64,000 bases of DNA from Coix lacryma-jobi var. lacryma-jobi (Eukaryota; Streptophyta; Magnoliopsida; Poales; Poaceae): contig CM019827.1 in assembly GCA_009763385.1 (NCBI GenBank), forward strand, positions 97,128,177 to 97,192,176, in the 5' to 3' direction. The translations under genes and the position numbers were made by a program. The notes under the pieces are model-generated. The model saw only the letters and a program-made list of their open reading frames with translations. It was not told the DNA's origin and did no database searches. Positions 32,301-43,820 of this stretch are shown one piece after another. The first letter of the stretch is position 1. Each line of letters starts with the position of its first letter.

Positions 32301-35300
32301 CAGGCTGTAGATAAGGCTGTACGGGAGGCACGTGAAAGAGCGGCTGCTGAAGCACGCATGCAAGCTGAGAAGGAGGCTCGTCTAAGAGCAGAGCGAGCTG
32401 CAGTATGGAAAGCAGCAACAGAAGCTCGTGAGAGAGCTGCAGTCGAGGCAAGGGAAAGAGCTGCAAAGGCTGCTGCAGAAGCTAAGGAAAGAGAAGCAGC
32501 AGAGGCTAGAGAAAGGGCTGCAGTAGAATCAAGGGAAAGGGATGCCAAAGCTGCTGCAGAAGCAAGTGAAAGAGCTGCCAGGGCTGCTGCTGAAGCTAGA
32601 GAAAAGGCAGCAGCAGAATTTCAGGAGAAAGCTGCTGCAGAAGCTCGGGCAAAAGCTGAGCGAGCTGCTGTTGAGAAAGCTGCAGCAGAAGCACGAAGGA
32701 GGGCTGAAAGAGCAGCTTTCGAGAGGGTTGCTGCTGAAGCTCGGCAAAGGGCTGCTAATGAAGCTAGAGAAAGGGCTGCAGCTGAAGCACGGGCAAGAGA
32801 AAATCAGCAAAGGAGAGCAACAGCAGAATCTGATCTTGAGTCATTCTTTGGCATGCCTTCTAGATCAAGCAGTGTACCCAGATCATATAACAACACAACA
32901 ACGGTGAGAACTGAGCAACTGCATGAGTTATTTTGTAGGGAAATTTTCTGTTTAACTTTGTTTTCTCTGATACTCTTAAAATTTTCAGAATCCTTTCGAT
33001 GTACCTCATGGCAATGCTTATTCTGGTGTAAGGAGGACGTCTTCGGGTTCAGCTTCTCCCTATACTCAGCCTTCGTCAAGCAATCTTATGGATGACCTAT
33101 CTTCTATATTTGGAGGTGCTATAATATTTGAATGTTATTATTATTAGCAGTGTTTCTGAGCTATCTTAGGACCTAAATTGCGCAAATCAATTATAGCACA
33201 TGCTGATTAAAATGCCAACCAATATTGCTAGTCGTGGCGGTAGGGGTGGTCACAACTCAGGCCCTCTACAGCGTTTAAATTAATTTTTTTAGAACAGAAG
33301 CACCACCTTAGCATACTTTGAGTGTATGAAGCACTAACCTTGTTTAATATTTTTCATATATAGCACCTTCATCATCTGCTGTATTTCAAGAAGTGGATGG
33401 AGAGAGTGAAGAAAGAAGGAAGGCAAGACTGGAACGACACCAAAGAACAATGGAGCGTGCGGTATGCTAACTTATAATCAATCTGCAACCACCTCCCATT
33501 TAGTAATTATAAAAGTAACATATTGATTTCAATAAGGCAACTATATCTGTTCATATGATATTTTTCAGGCAAAAGCTCTTGCTGAGAAGAATGAGCGTGA
33601 CTTGCAAGCTCAGCGGGAGCAGGAAGAGCGACATGTAAGCCCTATATCTTATCATAACGATTCTGGGCTTTAAGTAGATAAATAAATTAGACAATTTGTT
33701 TTTTGAGGTAATGTGGTTTCTCTTTTCAGAGAATTGGTGAATCACTTGATTTTGAGATAAAGAGGTGGGCTGCTGGCAAAGAAGGCAATCTACGGGCCTT
33801 GCTATCAACATTACAATATGTTAGTACCTGTTTACAGTGTAAAAATGATTTTGTGTCCCTTTTTCCTTGGAAATATGTTTTCTGATCACAGTCGCTGCAT
33901 GTTTGATGGGATCTTTTCTAACTTAAATGGTGGTGCTAGTGCTCATTAGGAGAAATTACACCTTTGGTGTTTGGCTGGGGCTCGAGGAGTTTCTCATCTC
34001 CTTGCCCTTGCACCAAATGACAATTGATTTGTTAGTTGAGGTTTTTTTCTAGTGGAAAACATGATGTATAAGTGTTGTGTGGTGTTTGTATGGGTTCTAA
34101 ATCCTTTTATTTCTCTTAATATAGTGATACCCATTACCCAACTCTCTTGTGGGTTTGAGAAAAAAAAAAGGCTCCTAGCCATATCTGTCAGTACTTATTT
34201 TCTTTGCAAATAAGTCACTTATGGAAAACATTGTTAGTGTCAGTTTAATCTTTTGGGCACTTGGGATTTGAGGTAATGTATACTAGGAGATAGTCAATAT
34301 ATGTTTTTAGCAGTAGACTCATAATAGGGTTAACCATACCCCCCTCCCAAATTGTTCAAATGATCACTGCAAATCAGGCCAATGTCCTGGTCAATATGAT
34401 CCTGGGTGTCAAATGTAGGGAGGGGAGCGGGTCGGGTAAGGTGTGCATGGAGTAAATGCCCGTCCATGATGAATTGCCTATCTGGTAAAATTTCATACCT
34501 GCAGATAAGATTTTGTACCTGTTAGAGTATATTAGGGATATCTCCATATTAGGTAGATTAGGATTGTATCTGTATCCTATCATATCTATAGGAGAGGCTC
34601 CTTGCCCTCCACCCCAAGGCTCAGGCTAATATAATCCATCACATTATACACAATCTATTCCTCTTACATGGTACCACGAGTTTAGGGTTTTGAGATCCTA
34701 GGCCAATCCTTTCGTTGCCTCCGCCGCGCTCCTGTGTCTCACGCACCACCGGCCGTCTCCAACGGCGCGCCTCTAGCTCGCCCCGTCGACGACCTCCTAG
34801 CGCGCCCCCGGGGAGATCAACCATGACGATCTCCACTAGGGGTAGCGCGCTTGATCTTTGTGGCGGATCCCGTTAATTCACCGCCCCCAGCGTCAAGTAG
34901 CAGCAAATCGAAGCTTACCTCACCATCCGCCATGGAATCCACCCCGTCCCACGTTGCCGTGGTGGCAACTGCGGTCTCCCTGTGGTGCCTGTGCTCTACC
35001 CCATGCTGGTGGTAGCAGGGGCCTTTGCACGATGCGTCTGCCCTGTCACCGGCGGATTGTGTGGTGGTGCCTCCCCTTCGCCTCGTCGGGCCATGGCTCT
35101 TCCTCCCCGCCGAATCCCGCGTCGGGCGGGACCCACCACCGTCGGTCGCGTTGTCCTGCTCTAACGGGCAGCACACCTATCTCGGCGGCCCCTCATCAAT
35201 TCGCCGTCACTCCTAGCGAGGAGCCACCCACCCCGGCGAGATCTGCCATCGCTCCGGATGGGGAACCACCCGCCCAAGCGGAGATCTGTTCGCCCGGGCA

Positions 35301-38300
35301 CCTTCGGCATCCCCAGTAGGATCTGCACTGCCCCTCCTCATCGCCATCAGCCAGGCTGCCTTGACGCTCTGCCTCCTCTTCTCTCTCGTGGCCCTTGACC
35401 GTGGTGAGAGACGTAAAGAGATAAGAGGATGAGGGGCTGTGCTATGCGCACCTAGAGGTACTACATAAGATGTTGTCTTCTTCTTTTGCCTGATCAGAGA
35501 ACGGGATTGCGTCGCCCACCACCCATCGACCTCACTCTTGTACCTCGACGTCGGCATCAACTTCACCGGCTCCTTCCTCTTCTTCGGCATAGCGAATGGA
35601 CGACGCTCTAGGGGACGCTCGTCTGCACTGCCCTCCTCGCTGCTTCATTCGCACATTGTCCTTCATCGGCTTGTTGTCGCCTCCACCAACCGGGACGACT
35701 TTGCCGACTTCCCCACCGTCGTCTCGCCTCGCGCGTACCCAGCCTGATCAACCGATTGCGTGATCCACCTGGCTCCCGTGACGTCCGTCCTCGTACTGCG
35801 TGCCTCTTCATCGAGTACGTAGAGCTGCCACTGCATCGCCTCTTTGGGCAGCAGTGGCCCAGCCTGTGGTCTCCTTAGCCGTTGCACCCTCACCATCGTT
35901 GACAATGTGTCGTTGCGCCCTACGTGCATGGTCTTCATCAAGTTGTTTGAGTTCTGCGTCGTCTTCCCCGAGCACCGCTGTCGCTACTCTATGGATCACC
36001 TGGTCGTGTGTTGGGATCATCCGCACCTCCTCACTTCGTCTAGCACAACCACGTCGCCAGCGTCACCGTCTCTTCCTCGACTACTTTGTCTACTTCGACA
36101 AGCAGGCTGCATCAACACCTTCTACCCCGTCGTTTTTTTCTCGAACATGCAGAAGATCTGCGCATCAATATATTAAGAAGAAGATGGGTGAGAACACTCG
36201 TTCTTCTTCACCTGCGACTGTCATGGAGGCCTCCTATAGTCCTATGCTAGTCCCTTAGACAAAGTGTGGTTGTGCACCCTCCCTTGCACGTTCAGTATTG
36301 GCAACACCGGTGTGTTGCCTTCGTTCCCGATGCGTTCGCCGGGTCTAGCAAACCCGGCGCACGCCTCACCATGCCGGTCTTGACTACATCATCGGCATTG
36401 ACCTTCTCCCTCGATGACTGCCTGATGTGTCACCGTCTTCGTCTACGGTGCCTTCTCGTGTGCCCGCGGCTTATACGGCTACCTTGACTTTGGCATCCTC
36501 GACTACTACGTTGACCACGACTATCCTATGCATGACATCTTCGACTACAGCTATTCGCCTTCGTGCTTGGTCTACCTCGACATTGGCACAAAGGGCTACC
36601 ATTTGCTTGAGCAACCTTGTGGGTTTCCACTCCAGTCACAACATCTACGACGCATTGGCCGTTGTGATGTGGGGGGATATCAGCTCGCCGACTTCTCTCC
36701 AGTCTCACCATTTGCGATGCTCCTGCTGACTGCGGGGGATGTTAGAGTATATTAGGGATATCTCCATATTAAGTAGATTAGGATTGTATTCCTATCCTAC
36801 CATATCTGTAGGAGAGGCTCCTTGCCCTCCAAGTCATGTACCCCTATATATTCAGCCCCAAGGCTCAGGCTAATATCATCCATCACATTATATACAATCT
36901 ATTCCTCTTATAGTATCTGTATCCGCACCCATTGGGTACGATACCCGTCGGTATCTGCACTAGCAAGGTTGATTATCACTAGAATTGGAATTCTTTGTGT
37001 TTTTAGCACTAATGGGTGAAGTGACATACCTGCATCCATACCTATGGGTAGAATCTTGTACCCGCACCCGTGGGTAGAATTTTGTACGCACGCCCACACC
37101 CATTGGTAACGACACCCACGGGCAGGATTGCCATCCCTACAAATGCCTTTGCGAAACTTTTCAAATTGGTTTTGAACGTCCCTAGCTCTACTCCATTTTA
37201 AGATATAATGGAGCGAAGCCTTTTATTCTACATATGCATTAAGAAGGTGAAAATCTGGAAGAGAGACAGAAGGCTATAGACTATGCTACTACACTAATAG
37301 ATATGTCTAATAGCTCTAATTTCTCTGGTGTCTAGCTTGGCAGAGGTTTTTTTTTTCTCGAACACGCAGGAGAGCCGTGTATCATTGTAATAATAGAAGA
37401 AGAAAGTGTCCAACAAGCTTGGCAGAGGGTAATAAGTGTGCAGCTTGGTTACTCCTAGAATCACTACCAAGGCCTTGCCCCTTTTTAAAACTGGATGCCC
37501 CTTTAGATAGCATCATCCATGATTGAACTCTGCTGAAATACTTCGTGTTTGTGGCCGATTTTAACTCATCTTGTTTTCGTATGCTTGTTGAGAAATCCCA
37601 CAGTAAAAGGGTGTACTAAAATTTTAATTACAGAAATAAAATGCAAGTGTGGCCATGCTGTGGCTAGGTTATATATACATCTCTTGGCTAGGTTATAGAA
37701 GAATGTATTCTCCGTCTGTAGTATCATGTCTATTTGGCCCAAGCATTATATATTATTCTGAAGCATGGAAGACTACATCGACGGCTTCACTATTTTCTAG
37801 TGAATAGAGAACACAATTTGATGTCTAGATATTTCTTTCGTTTTCTCATGAAAAAAATTATGCTGTAATTTAAAGAAATTCTTAGATGTGAGTGAATGAT
37901 ATACTGTGCATGACTAAAATTAGTATAATGTAGCATAAATTAATCATTGTGACTACAGTATAGAAAATAGCTGGTTAAATAAGTCTATATAAACGAAGTG
38001 ATGATATGACGTTCACTGGGATGATTTCAAAATAATTCTAATGGGCAGGATGTTGTTTGTTTCGGTTGCAACCTTTTGTATTATACATTGTGCTACAAAA
38101 TCTCCTTTTGTTTTATATTTTTTGAAGATGCTTAAGTATGGCTATTGAGTGCTAGAAAATTAGATTTTCTAGCCTTTTGTTCTTCTCCAATTGCTATACT
38201 AATGCTTCTTGTTTAATTGTGCAGATTCTTTGGCCTGAATGTGGTTGGCGACCTATATCATTGACTGATCTGATTACAGCAGCATCTGTCAAGAAAGAAT

Positions 38301-38725
38301 ACAGGAAAGCAACATTGTGCATACATCCTGATAAAGTGCAGCAGAAGGGTGCAAATCTTCAACAGAAATACATTGCAGAAAAGGTATTCGACCTTCTGAA
38401 GGTATGGCTACTCAATGTCATTCTAGACTTGGTCTATTACCTTACCTGTTCAATTCAGTTGTCCTAACATTTCAGCTACAAAAGCTCATTTGCTGCTGCT
38501 GTTTTTGTAATGCATTGTCAGTTTGTACAGTACGAAACCTTTTTCACGATTGGCATTCTCAGTGTTATAAAATATCGAAACCTTTTTCACGATTGGCATT
38601 GTCAGTATTATAAAATATCTCACGACTCGCAAGCAATGGTTTTATTCTGTTAGACCTTTGCTTACACACTTATGTGATGCAAACAGGAAGCCTGGAACAA
38701 ATTCAACTCAGAAGAACTCTTCTAA
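29395..38725 (+). CDS. auxilin-like J-domain protein (clathrin uncoating co-chaperone), 8 exons, 957 aa
   Basis: Exons are 29395-29927, 31160-32903, 32989-33115, 33364-33461, 33569-33634, 33730-33819, 38225-38401 and 38687-38725. All borders are GT-AG, the phases fit, and the spliced frame is open for 957 codons. The N-terminus MDNSVLFDDLG and acidic DPF/NPF-type motifs (ADPFDAIPLF, LNPFAGEDG, NPFDVPHGN) suit clathrin or adaptor binding. Residues about 505-730 are a long Ala/Glu/Arg coiled coil. A C-terminal J domain (from about 887) begins ILWPECGWRPISLTDLI and has the HPD triad at 920-922, which in this family stimulates Hsc70 ATPase to strip clathrin from vesicles. It ends KFNSEELF, as plant auxilin-related proteins do. 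Intron 6 (4.4 kb) has swollen through nested transposon insertions. The gene looks functional; the exact paralogue is not assigned. Confidence 0.93.
30312..30333. repeat. poly-C run in intron 1
   Basis: Twenty-two consecutive C on the plus strand, followed by AACCCCCAGCCCCCAG. On the minus strand this gives G-runs able to form a G-quadruplex. The exact length is open to sequencing error. Confidence 0.9.
34520..34668 (+). mobile_element. left LTR of the intron-6 element (149 bp)
   Basis: It lacks a 24-bp segment with a CTATATATTC box that is present in the right LTR at about 36830-36853, which explains the length difference. Confidence 0.85.
36740..36912 (+). mobile_element. right LTR of the intron-6 element (173 bp)
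   Basis: Starts TGTTAGAGTATATTAGGG and ends CCTCTTATA, where the left LTR ends CCTCTTACA. It contains the TATA-like box missing from the left copy. Confidence 0.85.
38533..38618. repeat. 43-bp tandem duplication in intron 7
   Basis: CGAAACCTTTTTCACGATTG starts at 38533 and again at 38576, with one or two base differences in the rest of the unit. Confidence 0.9.
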
Positions 38726-39670
38726 CATCTTGTCTAGGAAACATGTCGACCATTTATATATAGCAAACCAAGTATTGGGAAGGACAGAAAGGCAAGCTAT
38801 GGTACATATTTTCTATTCTATTATATATATATAGTATAGTTTTGTCGTGTGTGTCTCTTATTTCCTTGATACCGATTTCTTGCTCGCTTTATTATTTATT
38901 GTTTGATATTTGTACCGTGGGCAGTGTAAGTAAACCTGTACTTGTAGAGAAACAATCCCGTAAATAGTGACGCAAGCGGAAAATTCCATTTTTGACAATA
39001 GCATTTACCGCATAGATGGCTTGAGTTCCTTGGGTAAATGTATATCAATTTTGATTTCTGTAGCAATCGGCAAAGCATCATCCAATAAAAGGCATGAAGA
39101 TAAGGTATTTTGCTAACATGACACACTTGGGATCAAGAAAACTAGAGGAATGCCCCATGCATTGCCGCGAAAATTGATGGTTTGAAATCTACTGATCAAT
39201 TTATTGAAACTATAAAAATACTAAGAGGAAAAGAATGTGCTAAACTAAAAAAATAGAATAAATCATTTTGCTAGATTCTATTAAGCAGGAGATAAAGAAA
39301 ACGATATAATTGACTTGATATCCATCAGTTATAAATACAAAACATGGGTACACTGATACCTTTCTTTTTTTACAAAAACACGGATATATGTGTGTCTTCA
39401 CTGCCTCAGATCATCCAGCATGACATGAATGCACGTCGTAGTCTAGCTCACCCTACCATGGGTCCTGCTGTGTTCACCATGAACCGTCGTATTAGGCTCT
39501 GTCCGCCATGGATCCGATTGTGCTCTTGTGGATCTGAGAGTTGGGGAGCTTCATAGGTACTATGAGAGAGAGAGAGTTGGATTAAACAAATCGATATATC
39601 AAAAGCGAGCCAAAACTCAAGAGGATGACAACAGATTCTGGAGAAGAGCGAGCCTCACATAATTTTTTTT
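38726..39670. other. 3' flank of the auxilin-like gene; no other gene
   Basis: Contains the presumed 3' UTR and AT-rich intergenic DNA with a short (TA)n at about 38821. No clear polyadenylation site can be fixed, and no further coding sequence was seen. Confidence 0.5.
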
Positions 39671-40823
39671 ATTAATAACACTTTTAAATAAGATATTTTA
39701 AAATTAACACTGTTATATATTTTTTTTATAAAACTAACCTTTTTTTTGCCACGCCACACACGATGGCGCGGCAAATGCACTAGCTGCACTAGCCGCGCCA
39801 TGCATGGTGGCGCGGCAAAAGTGCCACCGTGGCGCGGTCAGTCCCCACGATGCAGTTTGCCGCGCCAGGCGGGATGGCGCGGCTAGTGGATTTGCCACGC
39901 CAGGCGAGATGGCGCGGCTAGTGGATTTGTCGCGCCAGGCGGGCTGGCGTGGCAAAAACCCCCCTCCCATCACTAATAGTTTTGCAAATTTTGTTTTCTA
40001 AAAATTAGATTTTGGCAAATCCCAAATTAGCCTAACAGTTTTGCAAAAAAAAAATTCTTAAAAAATAGATTTTGGCAAATCCCAAATTAGTATAGGAAAG
40101 AAAGGAAAAATAAAGCTCATCTCCAATAGTTTTCCATAATTCACTTAAAAATAAAAATTGTGGGCCCACCATATTGTTTTTCCCTTCGTGGCAATTTCCA
40201 TCACGCCGTAACAGGTCGCGCCATCTGCTCTGGCGGTTGTTTCACGTCGTCGCTCATCTCCAATCTACTCTCGCGGTTGTTTCACGTCGTCGCTCATCTC
40301 CTCCATGTGCGTCGCCGCAGTTTCACGTCCATCTCCAACTACGGCGACGCACGTGAAGGAGATGAGCTGGCGACGGCGTAAAACAATCGCCAGAGCAGAT
40401 GGCGCGACCTGCTATGGCGTGATGAAAATCGCCACGAAGCGAAAAACAAGGTAGGTCCATATTTTTTGTTTTTTCTGAAGTGAATTATGGGAAACTATTG
40501 AAGATCAGCTATTTTTTGTTTCTTTCTCGTACTAATTTGGGAGTTACCAAAATCCAACTTTTATAGAAAGCAAAATTTGCAAAACTGTTGGGGATGGGAG
40601 GGGCTGGCGCGGCAAATCCATTGGCCGCGCCATCCCGCCTGGCGCGGCAAACTGCGTCGTGGGGCCTGGCCGCGCCACGGTGGCCTTTTGCCGCGTCACC
40701 ATGCATGGCGCGGCTAGTGCGTTTGCCGCGCCAACGTGGGTGGCGCGGCAAAAGAGTTAGTTTTAGAAAAAAATATAACGGTGTTAATTTTAAAATATCT
40801 TATTTAAAAGTGTTATTTTAATA
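39671..40823. repeat. giant inverted repeat / foldback element (1.15 kb)
   Basis: The left end reads ATTAATAACACTTTTAAATA, and the reverse complement of the right end reads ATTAAAATAACACTTTTAAA, continuing with near-perfect pairing for over 50 bp. Further in, blocks rich in GGCGCGGC/GCCGCGCC pair between about 39750-39955 and 40610-40750. TTTGGCAAATCCCAAATTAG pairs with the block near 40540, and CATCTGCTCTGGCG (40221-40234) pairs with 40388-40401. The central loop lies near 40319-40343. The left arm is about 130 bp longer through internal duplications. No reading frame is convincing. It resembles a foldback or MULE-derived non-autonomous element. Confidence 0.85.
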
Positions 40824-41700
40824 GAGCGTGGCCGTCTGCGAGTGCGTCCGCAAGCGCCATGGTCGCTGCCGCCGGGATTACCGTTGCCATTGTTTTGGAT
40901 ATGAGAAGAGGAAGAAGTGGTTTTCACAATGGACGCGCTGGCATGCTAGACGAAGATGTGGCTGGCCAGTTTCGAAAATGGAGAGCCGGCACCGCTTGAG
41001 CTCTGAAGACACATGGAAAGGGATTGTTCGGCTCCTACACGTGGACAGTAGTTGTGGGACCATGTGATGACATGGTTTCATGAAATCGTAGCAAAATGTT
41101 CTAGTGGAGTTTTACTTTAGACCGATCGCAGCGGGTAGTGGAATCTCATCCTGCAGTACCCTTTTTAGGGAAAAAACGCCGCAGCGCTATACAGTAAACA
41201 TTCTGCAAGCCTCAGCCGTGCTCTATTTATAGCGCTATACCGATGAACGCTAAAGGACACAGGTCCCACAAGCAGCAGCCAAAAGCGACGCAAACAGCCA
41301 TTGTGCGCGTCTGCGCGGAAGGACGCAGAGGTAGGCCCCACTTGTGGAACTAAGTAAAAAATGCTATAACTCACAAATTAAAAAACCAAATTAAATTCTG
41401 ATTGCATCATTAAATTTGTTTCAATAAATCCTTCAAAATAAGATCTCACGTGGTTATATTTAAATAAAATTTATTTATAAACATGTAGGACCCACTGTTA
41501 GTAGTTGATATAGAGTATGAGATATAGAGGATGATGAGTGCGGAAGAAATACGTATAATAAAGGAAAAAATCTTGATGACTAGGACAGATAGAGGATGAA
41601 TTTAGAGGATGACGAGTGCGGATAGTCTTATAGGGGTTATAGATAGCAGTGCAGTGCACCCTTCGCCTTCGGTTCTTGGCACACTGCATGTTTTGTCGTT
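40824..41700. other. no gene recognised
   Basis: Short frames only. A partly repeated GATAGAGGATGA / GAGTGCGGA motif occurs near 41520-41545 and 41590-41625. No transposon border could be fixed. Confidence 0.45.
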
Positions 41701-41703
41701 TAA

Positions 41704-41947
41704 GGCCTTGTTTAGATGCAAAAATTTTGCAAAATTTTTACTGTAGCGTTTTCGTTGTTATTTGACAAACTTTGTCCAAATATGGACTACGTAGACTCCA
41801 AAGATTCGTCTCGACATGTACATACTAAAAGTACAATTAGTTATTTTTTTACCTACATTTAATACTCTATGCATACGTCCGAACATTGATGTGATGGAAA
41901 TTTTTGGGAAATAGAGGGAACTAATTGATGTCCGAACATACAAGGCC
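41704..41947. mobile_element. Tourist-like MITE (244 bp)
   Basis: Begins GGCCTTGTTTAGATGC and ends ACATACAAGGCC, giving a GGCCTTGT terminal inverted repeat (imperfect beyond the first bases). TAA flanks both sides (41701-41703 and 41948-41950), the 3-bp duplication of PIF/Harbinger elements. Non-coding. A related copy sits at 44530-44769. Confidence 0.85.
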
Positions 41948-42085
41948 TAAAAGATCATGCATGCTCTCTGCACTTGACGCTTCGTCAAAGCAAAGACGAC
42001 CAAAGACAGAGTCAATTGGTGCCCCCCGTGCGGTAAACGAGGAGCCTCGCTGAGTCAATGTCAATGCGGCGAAAGGTTCAATATA

Positions 42086-42344
42086 CTCCCTCCATACCCA
42101 TATTAGTTGACGTTTAGGACAGCGACACGGTCTTCAAAACACAACTTTGACCTCTTATTTTTATAAAAATATTTATGAAAAAGTGATATATGTATACTTT
42201 TATAAAAGTATTCTTCAAGACAAATTTATTTATATAATTTTTATATTTGTAAACTTAGAAATTTAATAGTTATTAATCATTTATATTCCCAATGTTTGAC
42301 TCTAATCTTTTCTAAAACGTCAACTAATATGGGTATGGAGGGAG
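42086..42344. mobile_element. Stowaway MITE (259 bp)
   Basis: Begins CTCCCTCCATACCCATATTA and ends with its reverse complement over about 30 bp. TA flanks both ends (42084-42085 and 42345-42346), the Tc1/Mariner-type duplication. Non-coding, 130 bp before the MATH gene start. Confidence 0.95.
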
Positions 42345-42477
42345 TATGATTTTAAAGGTTGCATGAGGAATTTGCGAATCCACGCCTGCCGCTCCATCTT
42401 CTGCACTACCCGCTCCATCCGTTAGTTTATACTCCTACTAGCTAGCCAAGTCACTGCTCTCGTCCAATATAATCATA

Positions 42478-42954
42478 ATGGCCTCATCAGCTACCCCTGA
42501 CCCTGATCGTCTGAGCCTGACCACAGCGGCGAGCAGGGACATCTTGTTCGACGTGGAAGGTTACACCGCCACCAAGCTGTTGTCCGCCGGCGGCAAGCAC
42601 TTCCAATCGGACAAGTTCAGCGTCGGTGGGTACGAGTGGGCCGTCCGCTACTACCCCAACAATGTCGGCTCCTCCGTGGCCGTCACCCTCGTGCTCCTCA
42701 GCAAGCTCAAAGACGATGGTGAGCAGCAAGATGTTGGGGTGAGATTCGCGTGCACGCTGCAAGACTGGGACGGTAAGCTGTCGTTGGATAGGTGGAGGAG
42801 CGCATCGTATGTGTTTTCAGGCTACGGGGACGAGAATGGTTTCTGGAGGTACACCACGCACGATGTTCTGGAGGACCCGGAATTCGTTGTAGGCGACTGC
42901 TTCACTTTGATTTGCACCATTTCTGTTCTTAGGAACCCCGCTCTGCACGGCTGA
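42478..42954 (+). CDS. MATH-domain protein lacking BTB (158 aa)
   Basis: A single exon encodes 158 residues. The MATH fold, used by BTB-MATH (BPM) proteins to grip substrates for Cullin-3 ubiquitin ligases, covers residues about 15-150: VEGYTATKLLSAG, then FSVGGYEWAVRYYPN (the most diagnostic segment), then FSGYGDENGFWRY and a final VGDCFTLICTISV. Grass family members are usually about 350-400 residues with a BTB domain behind MATH. Here a stop follows PALHG, so no BTB is encoded, and none is seen in the next 1.5 kb. It could be a truncated member of the large grass MBTB family or a MATH-only decoy that binds substrate without ligase recruitment. A Stowaway and a Tourist element stand in its promoter. 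Expression is unknown. Confidence 0.85.
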   Translation: MASSATPDPDRLSLTTAASRDILFDVEGYTATKLLSAGGKHFQSDKFSVGGYEWAVRYYPNNVGSSVAVTLVLLSKLKDDGEQQDVGVRFACTLQDWDGKLSLDRWRSASYVFSGYGDENGFWRYTTHDVLEDPEFVVGDCFTLICTISVLRNPALHG

Positions 42955-43820
42955 AAATCAAGATAGTACCGTCCCCTATTTTAATTATATCTGTATCTAC
43001 AGTCTACTCCATCGAATTTCAATTTCAGTTACTACTTTTCTCCCAAGAGATTGAAAGTCACGGTCACGGACATTCTTCCTTTTTTTTTATTCGATCGTGT
43101 TCACGAATTGTTAGTTGATTTGAGTAGGCATCCCGATATATAGCATGCATTCACGTTACGTTTACTCTCTAAATTAGTGTTCAGTACTGTATAATAAAGC
43201 ACTTGTTTGACGCTGATTTCGGTCGCCGTATCGGTACACACGACGATCTTGTTCGCGTGCGCTCGTAGCGATCCTGATGCAAAGAATAGCAGCGCACAGA
43301 TCTCTGGTAGCCTATTTCTCACTTCCCACGTCTATTTTTTTAGCCGGTCTATTGAGTTTCTCTTGTCTAGATTCTGAACTAATAGACCAATTTGAATTCT
43401 ACAAGTTTTTTAGTTCTCTTTCTAGAGAGCGAGATTGTGGGAGATAAAAAGGACAGATAGATGGTTTGACATCTATATAGATACTAGGTAGCATGTCCGT
43501 GCGTTGCTACGAGAAAACTATTTTTTTTTATAAAAACATATGGATCGTACAATAAAATAACAATATTATAAAATTAAATATCGACGTTAAAGTGACATTT
43601 AATCCAAAAGACAAAGTTCAAATTAACACAATCATGAAGAGCACGATCGATGTAGCAGGCTCATCAATTAACTTTCTGTGATGCAGCTTAGATAATATTT
43701 ATATCGGTAGGAAGAAATCTTCGATATCCATTTCTTTTATGTGTCAATTTAGTACCTGTCGCATGGGTAATAATATTGTGTGTCTTGAAAAGAACTCTCA
43801 TAAAATCTTAAAACAATGTT
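42955..43820. other. no gene recognised
   Basis: AT-rich 3' flank of the MATH gene. A motif GTCCGTGCGTTGCTACGAG near 43495-43513, with a relative CCCATGCATTGCCGCG near 39156-39171, recalls a widespread grass repeat end, but no element can be delimited. Confidence 0.4.

Larger units (their letters stand above)
34520..36912 (+). mobile_element. small non-autonomous LTR element nested in the MITE (2.4 kb)
   Basis: Direct terminal repeats start TGTTAGAGTATATTAGGG at 34520 (149 bp) and 36740 (173 bp). The flanks are GTACC and GTATC, a 5-bp duplication with one mismatch. A weak iMet-type primer site (TGGTACCACGAG) follows the left LTR, and TGACTGCGGGGGAT, a polypurine-like tract, precedes the right one. 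The internal GC-rich 2.07 kb has frames open on both strands but no retroviral domain that I recognise. The plus orientation comes from primer site and tract. Confidence 0.8.
34416..37139. mobile_element. hAT-like MITE in intron 6, split by an LTR element
   Basis: The left end reads TAGGGAGGGGAGCGGG at 34416. The right end, reverse complemented, reads TAGGGATGGCAATCC at 37139; the TAGGG.TGGCA form is usual for plant hAT-type elements. CAAATG flanks both ends (34410-34415 and 37140-37145), a 6-bp direct repeat where 8 bp would be expected for hAT. Without the nested element the body is about 330 bp. No coding capacity is seen. Confidence 0.6.

Noticed and set aside
32117..32548. Antisense Ser/Leu-rich frame of 143 codons
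   Set aside because: Shadow of the Ala/Glu/Arg coiled coil of the auxilin-like gene on the other strand.
34858..36258. Several 100-150 codon frames inside the intronic LTR element
   Set aside because: Frames are open on both strands, and none shows gag, protease, RT or integrase wording.
40828..41067. Cys/Arg-rich 79-codon frame
   Set aside because: No ATG-supported start, no known domain, next to a transposon end.
43440..43560. Helitron end suggested by a GTGCGTTGCTACG motif
   Set aside because: No TC start, no CTRR end with hairpin and no insertion between A and T could be shown.
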